Assembly: GCF_020559915.1 (NCBI RefSeq)
Contig: NZ_JAJCLZ010000001.1
Span: 248,001 to 312,000, forward strand
DNA from: Ruminococcus sp. 210702-SL.1.03
GTDB taxonomy: Bacteria; Bacillota; Clostridia; Oscillospirales; Ruminococcaceae
Direction of reading: 5' to 3'
DNA length: 64,000 nt
The notes below the pieces were generated by a model, which worked only from the letters and a program-made list of their open reading frames with translations, did not search any database and was not told the DNA's origin. A program made the position numbers and the translations under genes. Below, one piece after another: positions 35,636 to 44,201 of the stretch. Position 1 is the stretch's first letter. Every line of letters begins with the position of its first letter.

Positions 35636-35664
35636 ATTATAATCTATTGCTAAAATAAAGTCAA
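35636..35664 (-). promoter_or_regulatory. Promoter for the MoxR gene
   Basis: Minus strand TTGACT (35659-35664), 17-nt spacer, TATAAT (35636-35641). A small inverted repeat CTTTGTA...TACAAAG lies just upstream, near 35677-35697. Confidence 0.8.
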
Positions 35665-35801
35665 CCGAATAATGAAGCTTTGTAGGATTGTACAAAGTGT
35701 TACGTTTAAATATGTGTAATTTGCGAATAAATTATTACATCCAGCATTATCGTCGCATAGTTTTGCAAAATTTGTGCCGCCTAAAATTCACAAAATACCG
35801 C

Positions 35802-35830
35802 TTGACATTGCCCTAAAGCTGATATATAAT
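35802..35830 (+). promoter_or_regulatory. Consensus promoter for the metal permease
   Basis: TTGACA (35802-35807), 17-nt spacer, TATAAT (35825-35830). The transcript starts about 50 nt before the ATG. No riboswitch is seen in this short leader. Confidence 0.9.
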
Positions 35831-35888
35831 AAAACTTCAAGCATAAAAAAAGTTGAAAACAGTTCTGTTATAGATACGGAGGAAATAA

Positions 35889-36728
35889 ATGACAGAGATC
35901 TTTTTAGACGCACTTATCGACACGCTAAAGATAATACCTTTTTTATATCTGGTATACCTGCTGATAGAGTACACTGAGCACAGCCACGCTGACAAGCTTT
36001 CCGCTGCGCTGCGAAAGCTGGGGCCTTTCGGCTCGGTAGGCGGCGCGCTGCTGGGCAGCATACCGCAGTGCGGATTTTCCGCCGCGGCTTCAAATCTCTA
36101 CACAGGACGGCTGATAAGCGCGGGCACGCTTATCTCGGTATACATCGCCACCAGCGACGAGGCTATACCTATGCTTATCTCGAACCCGAAATTCGCGTCG
36201 GCGCTTTGGAAGCTTATCGTGATAAAAATAATCATCGCGCTGATAGTCGGCTTTATAGTTGACATCGTACTGAAAATGCTGCACAAAAACGACGAGCAGC
36301 CCGACTACGAGGACATCTGCCGCGACTGCCACTGCGACCACCACAACATCTTCACCAGCGCGCTGATACACACCGTGAAGATCTCGCTTTTCATCTTCAT
36401 AGTCAGCCTTATCCTCGGCGGCGCTATAGAGCTTGCGGGCGCTGAGAAAATCTCGCATTTTCTCATGCAAGGCTCGATTTTTCAGCCTTTCATCACAGCG
36501 CTTTTCGGCTTTATACCAAACTGCGCTTCGTCCGTAGTGATAACACAGCTCTACATCGAGGGTGCGCTATCGTTCGGCTCATGCATAGCGGGGCTTTGCA
36601 CAGGCGCGGGCGTAGGCCTGCTGATACTTTTCCGCACCAACCGCAGGTACAAAGAAAACTTTGCGATAATGGGCGTCATGTACGCCGCCGCGGTCATCTC
36701 GGGACTTATCATAAACGCCGTGCTTTGA
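35889..36728 (+). CDS. ArsP_2-type putative heavy-metal/manganese permease
   Basis: 279 residues with eight to ten membrane helices in two related halves. Each half has a proline/glycine and cysteine motif: GSIPQCGFSAAASNLYTGRLIS in the first and GFIPNCASSVVITQLYIEGALS in the second. A hydrophilic loop between them (about 135-155) is metal-binding in character: CRDCHCDHH. The family (PF11449-like, putative 10TM metal exporter) is annotated as manganese or heavy-metal transport by similarity only. It is a lone plus-strand gene with RBS GGAGG and a terminator hairpin at 36754. Confidence 0.8.
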   Translation: MTEIFLDALIDTLKIIPFLYLVYLLIEYTEHSHADKLSAALRKLGPFGSVGGALLGSIPQCGFSAAASNLYTGRLISAGTLISVYIATSDEAIPMLISNPKFASALWKLIVIKIIIALIVGFIVDIVLKMLHKNDEQPDYEDICRDCHCDHHNIFTSALIHTVKISLFIFIVSLILGGAIELAGAEKISHFLMQGSIFQPFITALFGFIPNCASSVVITQLYIEGALSFGSCIAGLCTGAGVGLLILFRTNRRYKENFAIMGVMYAAAVISGLIINAVL

Positions 36729-36753
36729 CGGCGCTGACAACTGCATAAAAAAT

Positions 36754-36787
36754 AACGGCTGTTCGCTTTTTGGGGTGAACAGCCGTT
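36754..36787. terminator. Hairpin copy 1 (bidirectional terminator), identical to copy 2
   Basis: Stem AACGGCTGTTC / GAACAGCCGTT with a 12-nt loop. T-rich sequence follows on both strands. It ends the permease transcript and, in reverse, the toxin-antitoxin transcript. The same 34 bases recur at 37408-37441. Confidence 0.85.
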
Positions 36788-36791
36788 TTGA

Positions 36792-37055
36792 TTATTTATC
36801 GCCGTAATGTGTTCCGCATTGCATTATTTCAAGTTGCTCGCCGATTATACGAAATACGATGCGGTTTTGTTCGTCTATCCGCACGCTCCAATATCCTGAA
36901 AGATTGCCTCTGAGCGGTTCGGGCTTGCCTGAACACTCATAACCGTTCCTATCTATATCTTTAAGCAGGCGATTTATCTTTTTTAGAGTTTTCTTGTCCT
37001 GTGTCTGCCAGTAGAGATATTCTTCCCAAGCAAGATCATGCCACATTTTTATCAT
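36792..37055 (-). CDS. Txe/YoeB-family toxin (ribosome-dependent mRNA endonuclease)
   Basis: 87 residues. The YoeB pattern is clear: WHDLAWEEYLYWQTQDKKTLKKINRLLKDI, GKPEPLRGNLSGYWSVRI, RIVF, and a C-terminal CGTHY in place of CRxHY. Known relatives cut mRNA in the ribosomal A site when the antitoxin is lost. It overlaps the antitoxin gene by 4 nt (ATGA). Confidence 0.93.
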   Translation of the reverse strand: MIKMWHDLAWEEYLYWQTQDKKTLKKINRLLKDIDRNGYECSGKPEPLRGNLSGYWSVRIDEQNRIVFRIIGEQLEIMQCGTHYGDK

Positions 37056-37315
37056 TCGTCGTCAACCTCTATCAATTCATGTTCTTTGAGGGTGCTCGCT
37101 CCGTTTTTTACGCTGGCAATACGTCTTTCCAGTTCTGCCATATTTTCGGCGCTGTAAAACGGGTCGGCGTTTATCTCAAACGGAATACGTCTTTCTCTTC
37201 CTACTTTAACAAGGAACATCGTTATAGCGGTCGACATATTAAGACCCATATCCTTTAGAGCCTTTTCTGCGTCAGCCTTGACTTCTTCATCAATTCTAAA
37301 ATTTACCTGTGTCAT
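37052..37315 (-). CDS. RelB/DinJ-family antitoxin
   Basis: 87 residues from the ATG at 37315, preceded by AAAGGAGCG. The open frame extends to 37360 but would overlap the promoter. The N-terminal ribbon-helix-helix is MTQVNFRIDEEVKADAEKALKDMGLNMSTAI, typical of RelB/DinJ. The C-terminal part, rich in charged residues, should wrap the toxin. It represses its own promoter with or without toxin in known pairs. Confidence 0.92.
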   Translation of the reverse strand: MTQVNFRIDEEVKADAEKALKDMGLNMSTAITMFLVKVGRERRIPFEINADPFYSAENMAELERRIASVKNGASTLKEHELIEVDDE

Positions 37316-37340
37316 ATATTCCACGCTCCTTTCTATATAC

Positions 37341-37370
37341 ATTATACCACAATAGTACATACATTGTCAA
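37341..37370 (-). promoter_or_regulatory. Promoter/operator of the toxin-antitoxin operon
   Basis: Minus strand TTGACA (37365-37370), 18-nt spacer, TATAAT (37341-37346). The spacer and flanks are rich in partial dyads (TATGTACTAT, TGTATATAG), a plausible site for the RHH antitoxin. Confidence 0.8.
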
Positions 37371-37407
37371 CTAAAAGCTATACATTTTCATCTTTTTGTC
37401 CAAAATC

Positions 37408-37441
37408 AACGGCTGTTCGCTTTTTGGGGTGAACAGCCGTT
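37408..37441. terminator. Hairpin copy 2 (terminator), identical to copy 1
   Basis: The same 34 bases as 36754-36787. It is 9 nt beyond the stop of the GH25-like gene and serves as its terminator on the minus strand (T-rich GATTTTGG after the stem). The plus strand also has T6. Confidence 0.85.
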
Positions 37442-37450
37442 GTTTTTTAC

Positions 37451-38515
37451 TCATATCATAAGCAGATTTTTCTTGAAATTATCCAGCTCTTTTCCCTCGC
37501 GGTATACTGACATCGCGAAGTACTCTTTGCTGTTTTCGTAGCCCTCTGTCCTTACGCGGGGGTTGAATTCCCACATAGCCCAGCCATCTTCGTCGGGCTT
37601 GCCGAAATGGTCTATCGTCCAGAGGGTGTATTTGCTGAAATACGGCTGAACGTACTTTTTATAGCACGCCGCGTCGCACATTATCACGGGCTTTCTGCCG
37701 TAGTAGTCCTCCAGCGTGTCGAGAAACGCCGTCAGATTATCGCGCACAGCTTCCGCGTCTTTCATTTTCAGATTGTAGACGCCGTACTTCGTCAGCTTCA
37801 CCATCGGGCGCAGCATACCGTGCATATCGCCGCATTCCTCTATGAAATGCTCCGCCTGCTTCTGCCCGTCGGTGCGGAAATCGAACTCGTGCCAGCAGCC
37901 TACCAGCAAATCCTGCTTGCGGGCGTTCTTGCGGTTCTGCTCGTACTGCTCGTCAACGAATGACGTGCCTTTCGTCGCGCGGACGTACACGAAGCTTATC
38001 GTCTGCTGCGACATTATCTCCCAGTTTATCTTGCCTAAGCTTTGGTCTATCGCAGCGCCGCGCACGGGGTAATCGCGCTTTCGCGGCTCGTTGAACCATA
38101 TCTGCCCGCGGTAGAAAAAGAACGCTATGTTCAGCAGTATAACGAAAACGCTCAGTATCGTCAGCCCCACCATCAGCTTTCGCAGACGGTGCTTTTTCTT
38201 TTTCGGCGGCTGCGGCTCTTCGCCGTATCCGTAGTCCTCCTCGGGGGGATAATACTGCGGCTCGGCGTAGGCGGGTATGCACTGCGGGTCGCGCGGGGGA
38301 ACTCTCCTCGGCGGCGGTGCGGGATTTGCAGGACGCGGCTGATTTGTCGGCCCGACAGGTCTAGCCGGTCTGCCATACTGACCATGCCCGCTTCCCTGCC
38401 CCTGCGGATAGCCCTGCGATGCGCCGTGAGAAGGGTTTACATATTCGTCGTTTATCTTGTGTTTTGCTTCTTCATTCAGCTTGAAGTTTTTCTTTTGTTC
38501 GTTCATTGCATTCAT
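37451..38515 (-). CDS. Membrane-anchored GH25 lysozyme-like protein, active site altered
   Basis: 354 residues. A Pro/Gly/Gln/Tyr-rich cytosolic tail (1-105) is followed by a basic stretch, one membrane helix (about 112-135) and an external GH25-like domain (about 148-350). GH25 landmarks are RGAAIDQSLGKINW, FVYVRATKGTSFVDEQYEQN and a C-terminal W-rich strand. At the place where active enzymes have PVLDVE, this one has PMVKLTKYG, so the catalytic Asp-x-Glu is missing. It may bind rather than cut peptidoglycan. It overlaps the Rrf2 gene by 44 nt. Confidence 0.8.
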   Translation of the reverse strand: MNAMNEQKKNFKLNEEAKHKINDEYVNPSHGASQGYPQGQGSGHGQYGRPARPVGPTNQPRPANPAPPPRRVPPRDPQCIPAYAEPQYYPPEEDYGYGEEPQPPKKKKHRLRKLMVGLTILSVFVILLNIAFFFYRGQIWFNEPRKRDYPVRGAAIDQSLGKINWEIMSQQTISFVYVRATKGTSFVDEQYEQNRKNARKQDLLVGCWHEFDFRTDGQKQAEHFIEECGDMHGMLRPMVKLTKYGVYNLKMKDAEAVRDNLTAFLDTLEDYYGRKPVIMCDAACYKKYVQPYFSKYTLWTIDHFGKPDEDGWAMWEFNPRVRTEGYENSKEYFAMSVYREGKELDNFKKNLLMI

Positions 38516-38939
38516 CGCATCGCTCCCGATATTCGTCAGAGCCGGCTATCAGGTCTGCAAAATTGTAGCTTTCCAGCTTTTCTCTCACCATATCCGTGAT
38601 CTCGCCGAAAGCTTTCTGATAGCAGCATATACCGTCCGCTCCGCGGCTGCATTCGTGCTCGGCGGAAAGACATCTTGAAAAATAGTATGTACCCTCTATC
38701 GCCTCGATAACGGTTTTGAGCGTAATGTCCGCGGGCTGCATTTTTATCTGGTATCCGCCCTGCGTGCCTTTATACGATCTTATAATATCCGCAGCCACCA
38801 GCTTACGCAGTATCTTCAGCGCAAAGCGCAGCGTAACGTTCGCCCTGCCCGCTATCGTGGCAGCGTCTACCCTGCCGCCGTCTAAGCAGAGCACCGATAC
38901 TATCCTTACTGCGTAGTCGGTCTCCAGTGTGATATACAT
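38472..38939 (-). CDS. Rrf2-family transcriptional regulator
   Basis: 155 residues. The winged helix starts MYITLETDYAVRIVSVL, with ATIAGRANVTLRFALKILRKLVAADII and the wing KGTQGGYQI, as in the Rrf2 family. Cysteines at CLSAEHECSRGADGICCY (about 90-107) correspond to the three-Cys cluster region that can hold an Fe-S cluster in IscR/NsrR, but the spacing is not canonical. Extra cysteines (CDEC) lie near the C-terminus. It sits 26 nt after rpoD. Confidence 0.9.
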   Translation of the reverse strand: MYITLETDYAVRIVSVLCLDGGRVDAATIAGRANVTLRFALKILRKLVAADIIRSYKGTQGGYQIKMQPADITLKTVIEAIEGTYYFSRCLSAEHECSRGADGICCYQKAFGEITDMVREKLESYNFADLIAGSDEYRERCDECNERTKEKLQAE

Positions 38940-38965
38940 GGTATGATCTCCTTCCGAAAGGGGAT

Positions 38966-40066
38966 TTAATCGAGGTAATCTTTTACTTTGTTGCTTCTAT
39001 TCGGGTGACGCAGCTTTCTCAGCGCTTTCGCCTCTATCTGTCTTATGCGCTCGCGCGTTACCTTAAACTGCTGACCTACTTCTTCCAGCGTGCGCGATCT
39101 GCCGTCTATCAGACCAAAACGCAGGCGCAGCACCATCTCTTCGCGCTCGGTAAGGGTGGAGAGAACCTGGTTTATCTGCTCTTTCAGAGCTACCTGCGAA
39201 GCGGCTTCCTGCGGTGCGGGCGCGTCCTCGTCGGGGATAAAGTCGCCTAGGTGAGAGTCTTCCTCTTCGCCGATAGGCGTTTCAAGCGAAACGGGGTCCT
39301 GCGCTATACGCATTATCTCGCGAACGCGCTCTACGGGCATATCGAGGTACTCGGCTATGTCCTCGGGCGAGGGGTCGTGGCCGTTCTGGTGCAACAGCTG
39401 GCTCGAGGCCTTCTTTACCTTAGTGATAGTTTCTACCATGTGCACGGGTATTCTTATAGTTCTTGCCTGATCTGCGATGGCGCGGGTTATAGCCTGGCGT
39501 ATCCACCATGTGGCGTAGGTCGAGAATTTAAAGCCCTTGGTGTAGTCGTACTTCTCTACCGCCTTTATCAGACCCATGTTACCCTCTTGGATAAGGTCGA
39601 GGAAGCTCATTCCTCTGCCGACATACTTTTTCGCGATGGAAACTACAAGTCGCAGGTTAGCTTCTGCAAGGCGCTTTCTCGCCTTAGCCGCCTCTTCCTC
39701 GTTGCCGCCAGACATCTTCTCGGCTAGCTGTATCTCCTCCTCGGGGGTCAGCAGCGGCACTCTTCCTATCTCTTTAAGGTAGATCTTTACGGGGTCGTCG
39801 ATGGCTATGCCGTCGGTAGAGAGCCCGATGTCTATCTCCTCGGGGGCGATCTCGTCCTCGGGATTGATAAGGCTGAGCGAATCGTCGGGCACTATATCGT
39901 CTATTATCTCGATATGGTACTGCTCGCACGCTTCGTAAAAAGCGTCCATCTGCTCTACGTCAAAGTCTAGCTTTTCTAGGGCATCGGTTATCTCCTTAGT
40001 AGTAAGCTTGCCGTTAGCCTTGCCCTGCTCCATCAGGTTATCCATAATGCTTTTCTTATCCATCAT
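38966..40066 (-). CDS. rpoD: Primary sigma factor (sigma-A)
   Basis: 366 residues. Region 1.1-like N-terminus, region 2 ([37 protein letters not shown] with -10 recognition), region 3 and region 4.2 ([29 protein letters not shown]) are all present. This is the housekeeping sigma factor expected to use the TTGACA-N17-TATAAT promoters found across this window. It follows dnaG by 35 nt. Confidence 0.98.
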   Translation of the reverse strand: MMDKKSIMDNLMEQGKANGKLTTKEITDALEKLDFDVEQMDAFYEACEQYHIEIIDDIVPDDSLSLINPEDEIAPEEIDIGLSTDGIAIDDPVKIYLKEIGRVPLLTPEEEIQLAEKMSGGNEEEAAKARKRLAEANLRLVVSIAKKYVGRGMSFLDLIQEGNMGLIKAVEKYDYTKGFKFSTYATWWIRQAITRAIADQARTIRIPVHMVETITKVKKASSQLLHQNGHDPSPEDIAEYLDMPVERVREIMRIAQDPVSLETPIGEEEDSHLGDFIPDEDAPAPQEAASQVALKEQINQVLSTLTEREEMVLRLRFGLIDGRSRTLEEVGQQFKVTRERIRQIEAKALRKLRHPNRSNKVKDYLD

Positions 40067-40101
40067 CTATCTCTCCTTTTATATTCGTGCCGCTTGCGCG
40101 C

Positions 40102-41874
40102 TCACATCTTATTCTTCCTCATATTTTCTACCTTAGCGGCGAAATCGTCGTCTGAAAGCTCGCCGCCGCTCAGCTTTGGGCGGTATGCCAGCAGCCGCTG
40201 CACGCAGTCGTCCGCCACCTCGCGGGTTATGCCCTCGCGCCTGCCGCGCTCGAGTATCCGCGTCACCGCGCCTATCTCCTCGGGGGTGAACTGCTCATTC
40301 ATTGAGCTTACCGAGTGGTCGCGCATGGCTTCCATCGAACTGCATATGAACTCATACACGCGCCGATTGAACTCCGTTACGAATTTCTCAGGCGGGCATA
40401 TCTTCACTATCTCAGGGTAATAGTCCGGATTATTGTACAGATAGCAGATCAGCAGCTCTTCGGCGTTGGCTTCGCCGGGGTGCGCCGCCGCCTGCGGGTT
40501 TAAGGGGTCACGCCTATCAGCGAAACGCAGCATTTCCTGCGTCTGCTTTTTTTGCTTGCGGTAATATTCACGCCGAGCGGAGTTTTTTATCTCCTGCTCT
40601 AAAAGCTGATACTGCACGCCCAGCTCTTCCGCGACGCGGTGACCGTAAAGGTCGCGCTCTACGGGTGATCCAAGTGCGGCGAGTATCTTCACCGCGGCGT
40701 CCTTATACTCCAGCTTGCCCGCGTCGGTGGCGAGGTCAAGCCCGTTTTTCGCCTTTTGCAGACGAAATGTAACAGCGCCCGCCGCCTTTTCCAATAGCTG
40801 TTCAAAAGCCGCCGCGCCGAATTTGCCGATAAATTCATCGGGGTCTTTCGCGCCGCGCATCTGTATAACTGTGGTTTTAAGCCCCGCCGATGATAGTATG
40901 CCTATCGCTTTCTGAGTAGCCTTTTGACCCGCTTCGTCGGCGTCGTAGCATATGACTACCTCTTTAGCGTAGTTGGAGATAAGCTTCGCCTGCTCGGGGG
41001 TGAGCGCCGTGCCGCATGAAGCCACGGCGTTGTCAAAGCCCGCCTGCGTCAGCGAGATAACGTCGAGATTGCCCTCGCAGAGCAGCACCCTGCCGCTTTT
41101 CACGGCGGAATTTTTGGCGATGTTCATAGAGAACAGAAATTTATTTTTATTGTAGACCAAACTATCGCGCGAGTTTAGGTACTTGCGCTTATCGTCGCCC
41201 AGCGTGCGCCCGCCGAAGCCGACTATATGCCCCGTAAGGTCTATGAAGGGGAACATCGCGCGGTCTACGAAAAAGTCAAAGGTCTTTTTTGTGTTGTTTT
41301 TTGAGCGCGAGATCAGCCCCGCGTCCTCCAGCTCGCGCTCGGTATAGCCCAGCCCGAGCATATGCTGTTTCAGCGCGCTCCAGCTATTCGGCGCGCAGCC
41401 CATGCCGTAGCGCTTTATCGTCTGCGGCGAAAGGCGGCGAGTCTGCATCAGGTAGCTCACGCACTTAGCGCCCTCGGGCTTTGAGAGCTGGTGGTAAAAG
41501 AACTTCGCCGCGTCGCGGTTCATATCGTATATCTTCTTTCGCCGCTCAGCTGTATTGCCGCTGCCGCTTTGGCGGAAATCGTCCTCGGGCATCTCCATAT
41601 TTGCGCGCTCGGCGAGCATTTTTATCGCCTCGACATAATCGAGGTTGTGATATTTCATTATAAAGCTGATAACATCTCCGCCCGCGCCGCAGCCGAAACA
41701 GTGGAAAAATTCGCGGTCGGGGTGTATATAGCAGCTGGGCGTTTTTTCGTTGTGAAAAGGGCAAAGACAAACGTAATCCCTGCCTGCGCGCTTGGTCGAA
41801 ACATACTCGCCCATCACCTCGGCTATCGGGTTCGCCGCTTTCAGCCTTTCGAGAAACTCAGCCGAAAATGCCAA
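40102..41874 (-). CDS. dnaG: DNA primase
   Basis: 590 residues. The N-terminal zinc-binding domain has CPFHNEKTPSCYIHPDREFFHCFGCGAGG. The Toprim catalytic core has LLCEGNLDVISLTQAGF and CYDADEAGQKA. The C-terminal helicase-binding part is present. It makes RNA primers for replication. It lies in the order dgt-dnaG-rpoD, separated from dgt by 30 nt. Confidence 0.98.
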   Translation of the reverse strand: MAFSAEFLERLKAANPIAEVMGEYVSTKRAGRDYVCLCPFHNEKTPSCYIHPDREFFHCFGCGAGGDVISFIMKYHNLDYVEAIKMLAERANMEMPEDDFRQSGSGNTAERRKKIYDMNRDAAKFFYHQLSKPEGAKCVSYLMQTRRLSPQTIKRYGMGCAPNSWSALKQHMLGLGYTERELEDAGLISRSKNNTKKTFDFFVDRAMFPFIDLTGHIVGFGGRTLGDDKRKYLNSRDSLVYNKNKFLFSMNIAKNSAVKSGRVLLCEGNLDVISLTQAGFDNAVASCGTALTPEQAKLISNYAKEVVICYDADEAGQKATQKAIGILSSAGLKTTVIQMRGAKDPDEFIGKFGAAAFEQLLEKAAGAVTFRLQKAKNGLDLATDAGKLEYKDAAVKILAALGSPVERDLYGHRVAEELGVQYQLLEQEIKNSARREYYRKQKKQTQEMLRFADRRDPLNPQAAAHPGEANAEELLICYLYNNPDYYPEIVKICPPEKFVTEFNRRVYEFICSSMEAMRDHSVSSMNEQFTPEEIGAVTRILERGRREGITREVADDCVQRLLAYRPKLSGGELSDDDFAAKVENMRKNKM

Positions 41875-41904
41875 TATATCATTTCCTTTCAGAAAACTTC
41901 CCGC

Positions 41905-42900
41905 TCAGCGCACGTTCCACGAAGCGGGCACATATATCTCTACAAATCTGTCTACCGCGTATTTGTCAGACATTCCCGCTATGTAGTCGCATACTGCCGT
42001 TTCTCTGCCGTAGCGCTCAGCGAGCGAGCGGTAAAGCTCGGGCAGCTTATCGGGGAATTTATAATAGTAGCTGTAAAGTCCGTCGAGCATAGAGTAGGTC
42101 TTTTTCTCCTCTGATTTGCAGGTCGGGTTGCAGTAGACGTTATCGAACATAAAATCCTTTAGCGCATCGTATGCGCGGCGGATATTCGGCGACATCTCCA
42201 TACGGTAAACGCCGTTGTTCACAAGGTCGCTGACGAGGGTGGTTATGCGCTGAGATTTCGAGTGGCCCAGCACGCCCGTTATTTCCTCGGGAATATCCTC
42301 TTCGGTAAGAATATCCGCGCGGATAGCGTCGTCAATATCGTGATTAAGATAAGCGATAACGTCGGCGAAGCGCACTACTATGCCCTCTTTCGTTTCGGCG
42401 AACTGGTTCGTGTGTTTCAGTATGCCGTCGCGCACCTCGTAAGTAAGGTTCAGGCCATTGCCGTTATTTTCTATCAGCTTGACCACGCGCACGCCCTGCT
42501 CGTAGTGCTTAAAGCCGTTGGGATTTATGCGGTTGAGCGCGCGCTCGCCCGCGTGGCCGAAGGGCGTGTGCCCCAGATCGTGCCCCATGGCTATAGCTTC
42601 GGTAAGGTCTTCATTCAGCCGCATAGCCCGCGCGATGGTTCTCGCTATCTGCCCTACCTCAAGCGTGTGGGTAAGGCGGGTGCGGTAGTGGTCGCCGGTG
42701 GGGCTGAGAAAGACCTGCGTTTTCAGCTTCAGCCGTCTGAATGAATTGCAGTGTATTATCTTGTCGCGGTCGCGCTGGAACTCGGTGCGCAGGTCGCAGA
42801 GGGGCGCGGGGCGTTCCCTGCCGCGAGTCTTTGAAGAAAGGCAGGCGGCGTCGCAAAGGTATTTTGTTTCAAACTGTTCGTGAAATTCTCTTGGAAGCAT
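41905..42900 (-). CDS. dgt: Deoxyguanosinetriphosphate triphosphohydrolase-like protein
   Basis: 331 residues. The HD-domain metal site is RLTHTLEVGQIARTIARAM...AMGHDLGHTPFGHAGERAL. The N-terminal RGRERPAPLCDLRTEFQRDRDKIIHC is typical of the short clostridial dGTPase group that precedes dnaG. It cleaves dNTPs to deoxynucleosides and tripolyphosphate. A promoter-like TATAAT and a perfect palindrome lie upstream. Confidence 0.95.
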   Translation of the reverse strand: MLPREFHEQFETKYLCDAACLSSKTRGRERPAPLCDLRTEFQRDRDKIIHCNSFRRLKLKTQVFLSPTGDHYRTRLTHTLEVGQIARTIARAMRLNEDLTEAIAMGHDLGHTPFGHAGERALNRINPNGFKHYEQGVRVVKLIENNGNGLNLTYEVRDGILKHTNQFAETKEGIVVRFADVIAYLNHDIDDAIRADILTEEDIPEEITGVLGHSKSQRITTLVSDLVNNGVYRMEMSPNIRRAYDALKDFMFDNVYCNPTCKSEEKKTYSMLDGLYSYYYKFPDKLPELYRSLAERYGRETAVCDYIAGMSDKYAVDRFVEIYVPASWNVR

Positions 42901-42984
42901 TTGTCAGCACCTCCGTGATCGCAAAGCGGATAATATCCGTCAGAAAAAAATGTCAGCTAAAAAGCGGCGGGCGTGTGCCGAAAA

Positions 42985-43000
42985 TTGTACACTTGTACAA
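42985..43000. promoter_or_regulatory. Perfect palindrome upstream of dgt-dnaG-rpoD
   Basis: TTGTACACTTGTACAA is a perfect inverted repeat (TTGTACA-CT-TGTACAA). On the minus strand it follows a TATAAT (43023-43028) by about 20 nt, so it would lie in the early transcript: a repressor-site position. The regulator is unknown. Confidence 0.5.
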
Positions 43001-43097
43001 GCGCAAGATCCCCCGCCTATATATTATACAAATTTCGCGCCGAAAATCCCTTTATTTCAAACTAAATTTGTGTATTTTTGTAGACTTGCACAAAATA

Positions 43098-43724
43098 TCA
43101 AGAGAAATCCTCCATAATATCAGGCGTTTCATCTAATTGCAGTTTGCCGTTGGCGGCGTTTATAAGCTTTTCTTTAAATTTTTCGACAAGGTCTTTTTTT
43201 ACGAGCATTACAAGTTCGACATCGCTGCCGAAATTTTCCTCCAGCATTTTGACCTCAAATTCGGGCATCAGCCGCGCTAATCTGCCGTAAAGATTGTAGT
43301 CGCAGCGCACGGTTATCTTCGAGCAGCGGCGCATTATCATAATATCCGCCGCCGAGAGCGCCTCGCGGCAGCTTGCCGAGTATGCCCGCGCAAGACCGCC
43401 CGTGCCGAGCAGTATGCCGCCGAAGTAGCGCGTTACCACAACGCAAATATCTGTAAGCCCTTCCTTTTTTATAGTTTCGAGCACCGGCACGCCGCCCGTG
43501 CCCTGCGGTTCGCCGTCGTCGCTGTAGCGCGATATGTTGCCATCGCGCAGGATATAGGCGTAAACGTTATGCCGAGCCTTACGATTGGCAGCTTTTACAG
43601 AATTTATAAACTCCACCGCCTGCTCTTCCGTTTCCACGGGCGCGGCCGAGGCTATGAAGCGCGAGCGCTTTTCCTCTATCTCGCCGCTGCATGACGAGCG
43701 CAGCGTCATGTATTCATCTGACAT
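43098..43724 (-). CDS. YigZ family protein (IMPACT domain)
   Basis: 208 residues. The UPF0029/IMPACT N-terminal domain has KRSRFIASAAPV, ARHNVYAYIL, YSDDGEPQGTGGVPVLETI and VVTRYFGGILLGTGGLARAYS. A ferredoxin-like domain forms the C-terminus. The family occurs in nearly all bacteria; a role linked to translation is suspected but not proven. Confidence 0.93.
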   Translation of the reverse strand: MSDEYMTLRSSCSGEIEEKRSRFIASAAPVETEEQAVEFINSVKAANRKARHNVYAYILRDGNISRYSDDGEPQGTGGVPVLETIKKEGLTDICVVVTRYFGGILLGTGGLARAYSASCREALSAADIMIMRRCSKITVRCDYNLYGRLARLMPEFEVKMLEENFGSDVELVMLVKKDLVEKFKEKLINAANGKLQLDETPDIMEDFS

Positions 43725-43774
43725 ATTATACGCCCCTTTCGTGATATTTCAACAAAAACTGCGTGTGCAGAGTG

Positions 43775-43803
43775 TAAAAAAAGGGCGGCATATCAGCCGC
43801 CCC
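43775..43803 (-). terminator. Terminator after rpmE
   Basis: Minus-strand stem GGGCGGC / GCCGCCC with a TGATAT loop and T7. Confidence 0.9.
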
Positions 43804-43816
43804 TTCAAATCGTGAA

Positions 43817-44017
43817 TTAGTCGAGATTAAATCTCTTCTTAAATCTGTCAACACGTCCGCCGGTATCAACAAGCTTCTGCTTGCCGGTGTAGAACGGATG
43901 GCACTTAGAGCAGATTTCCACCTTAATATCCTTCTTGGTCGAGCGAGTCTTGATGACATTGCCGCAAGCGCAGGTAATGGTGGTCTCCTCGTATACGGGA
44001 TGGATTCCTTCCTTCAT
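43817..44017 (-). CDS. rpmE: 50S ribosomal protein L31, zinc-binding type
   Basis: 66 residues: [30 protein letters not shown]...[30 protein letters not shown]. The cysteines (CAC, CSKC) mark the zinc-containing form, which some bacteria replace under zinc shortage. It is monocistronic with its own promoter and terminator. Confidence 0.98.
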   Translation of the reverse strand: MKEGIHPVYEETTITCACGNVIKTRSTKKDIKVEICSKCHPFYTGKQKLVDTGGRVDRFKKRFNLD

Positions 44018-44138
44018 TACAAACTTCCTCCTTCCAAACGAAAATTATGAACTCATAGAAGCCCATCAATTTATGTTCAGACAGTAGTTCTATGCAGCAT
44101 TCAATAAATATAAAAGCCGTATCAACACGACCTTATAT

Positions 44139-44167
44139 ATTTTATCAGACTTTTATGCCTTTGTCAA
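44139..44167 (-). promoter_or_regulatory. Promoter for rpmE
   Basis: Minus strand TTGACA (44162-44167), 17-nt spacer, TAAAAT (44139-44144). It leaves a leader of about 110 nt. Confidence 0.8.
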
Positions 44168-44201
44168 GCATTTCACATTACATTTAACATTTTTTTAACA
44201 T

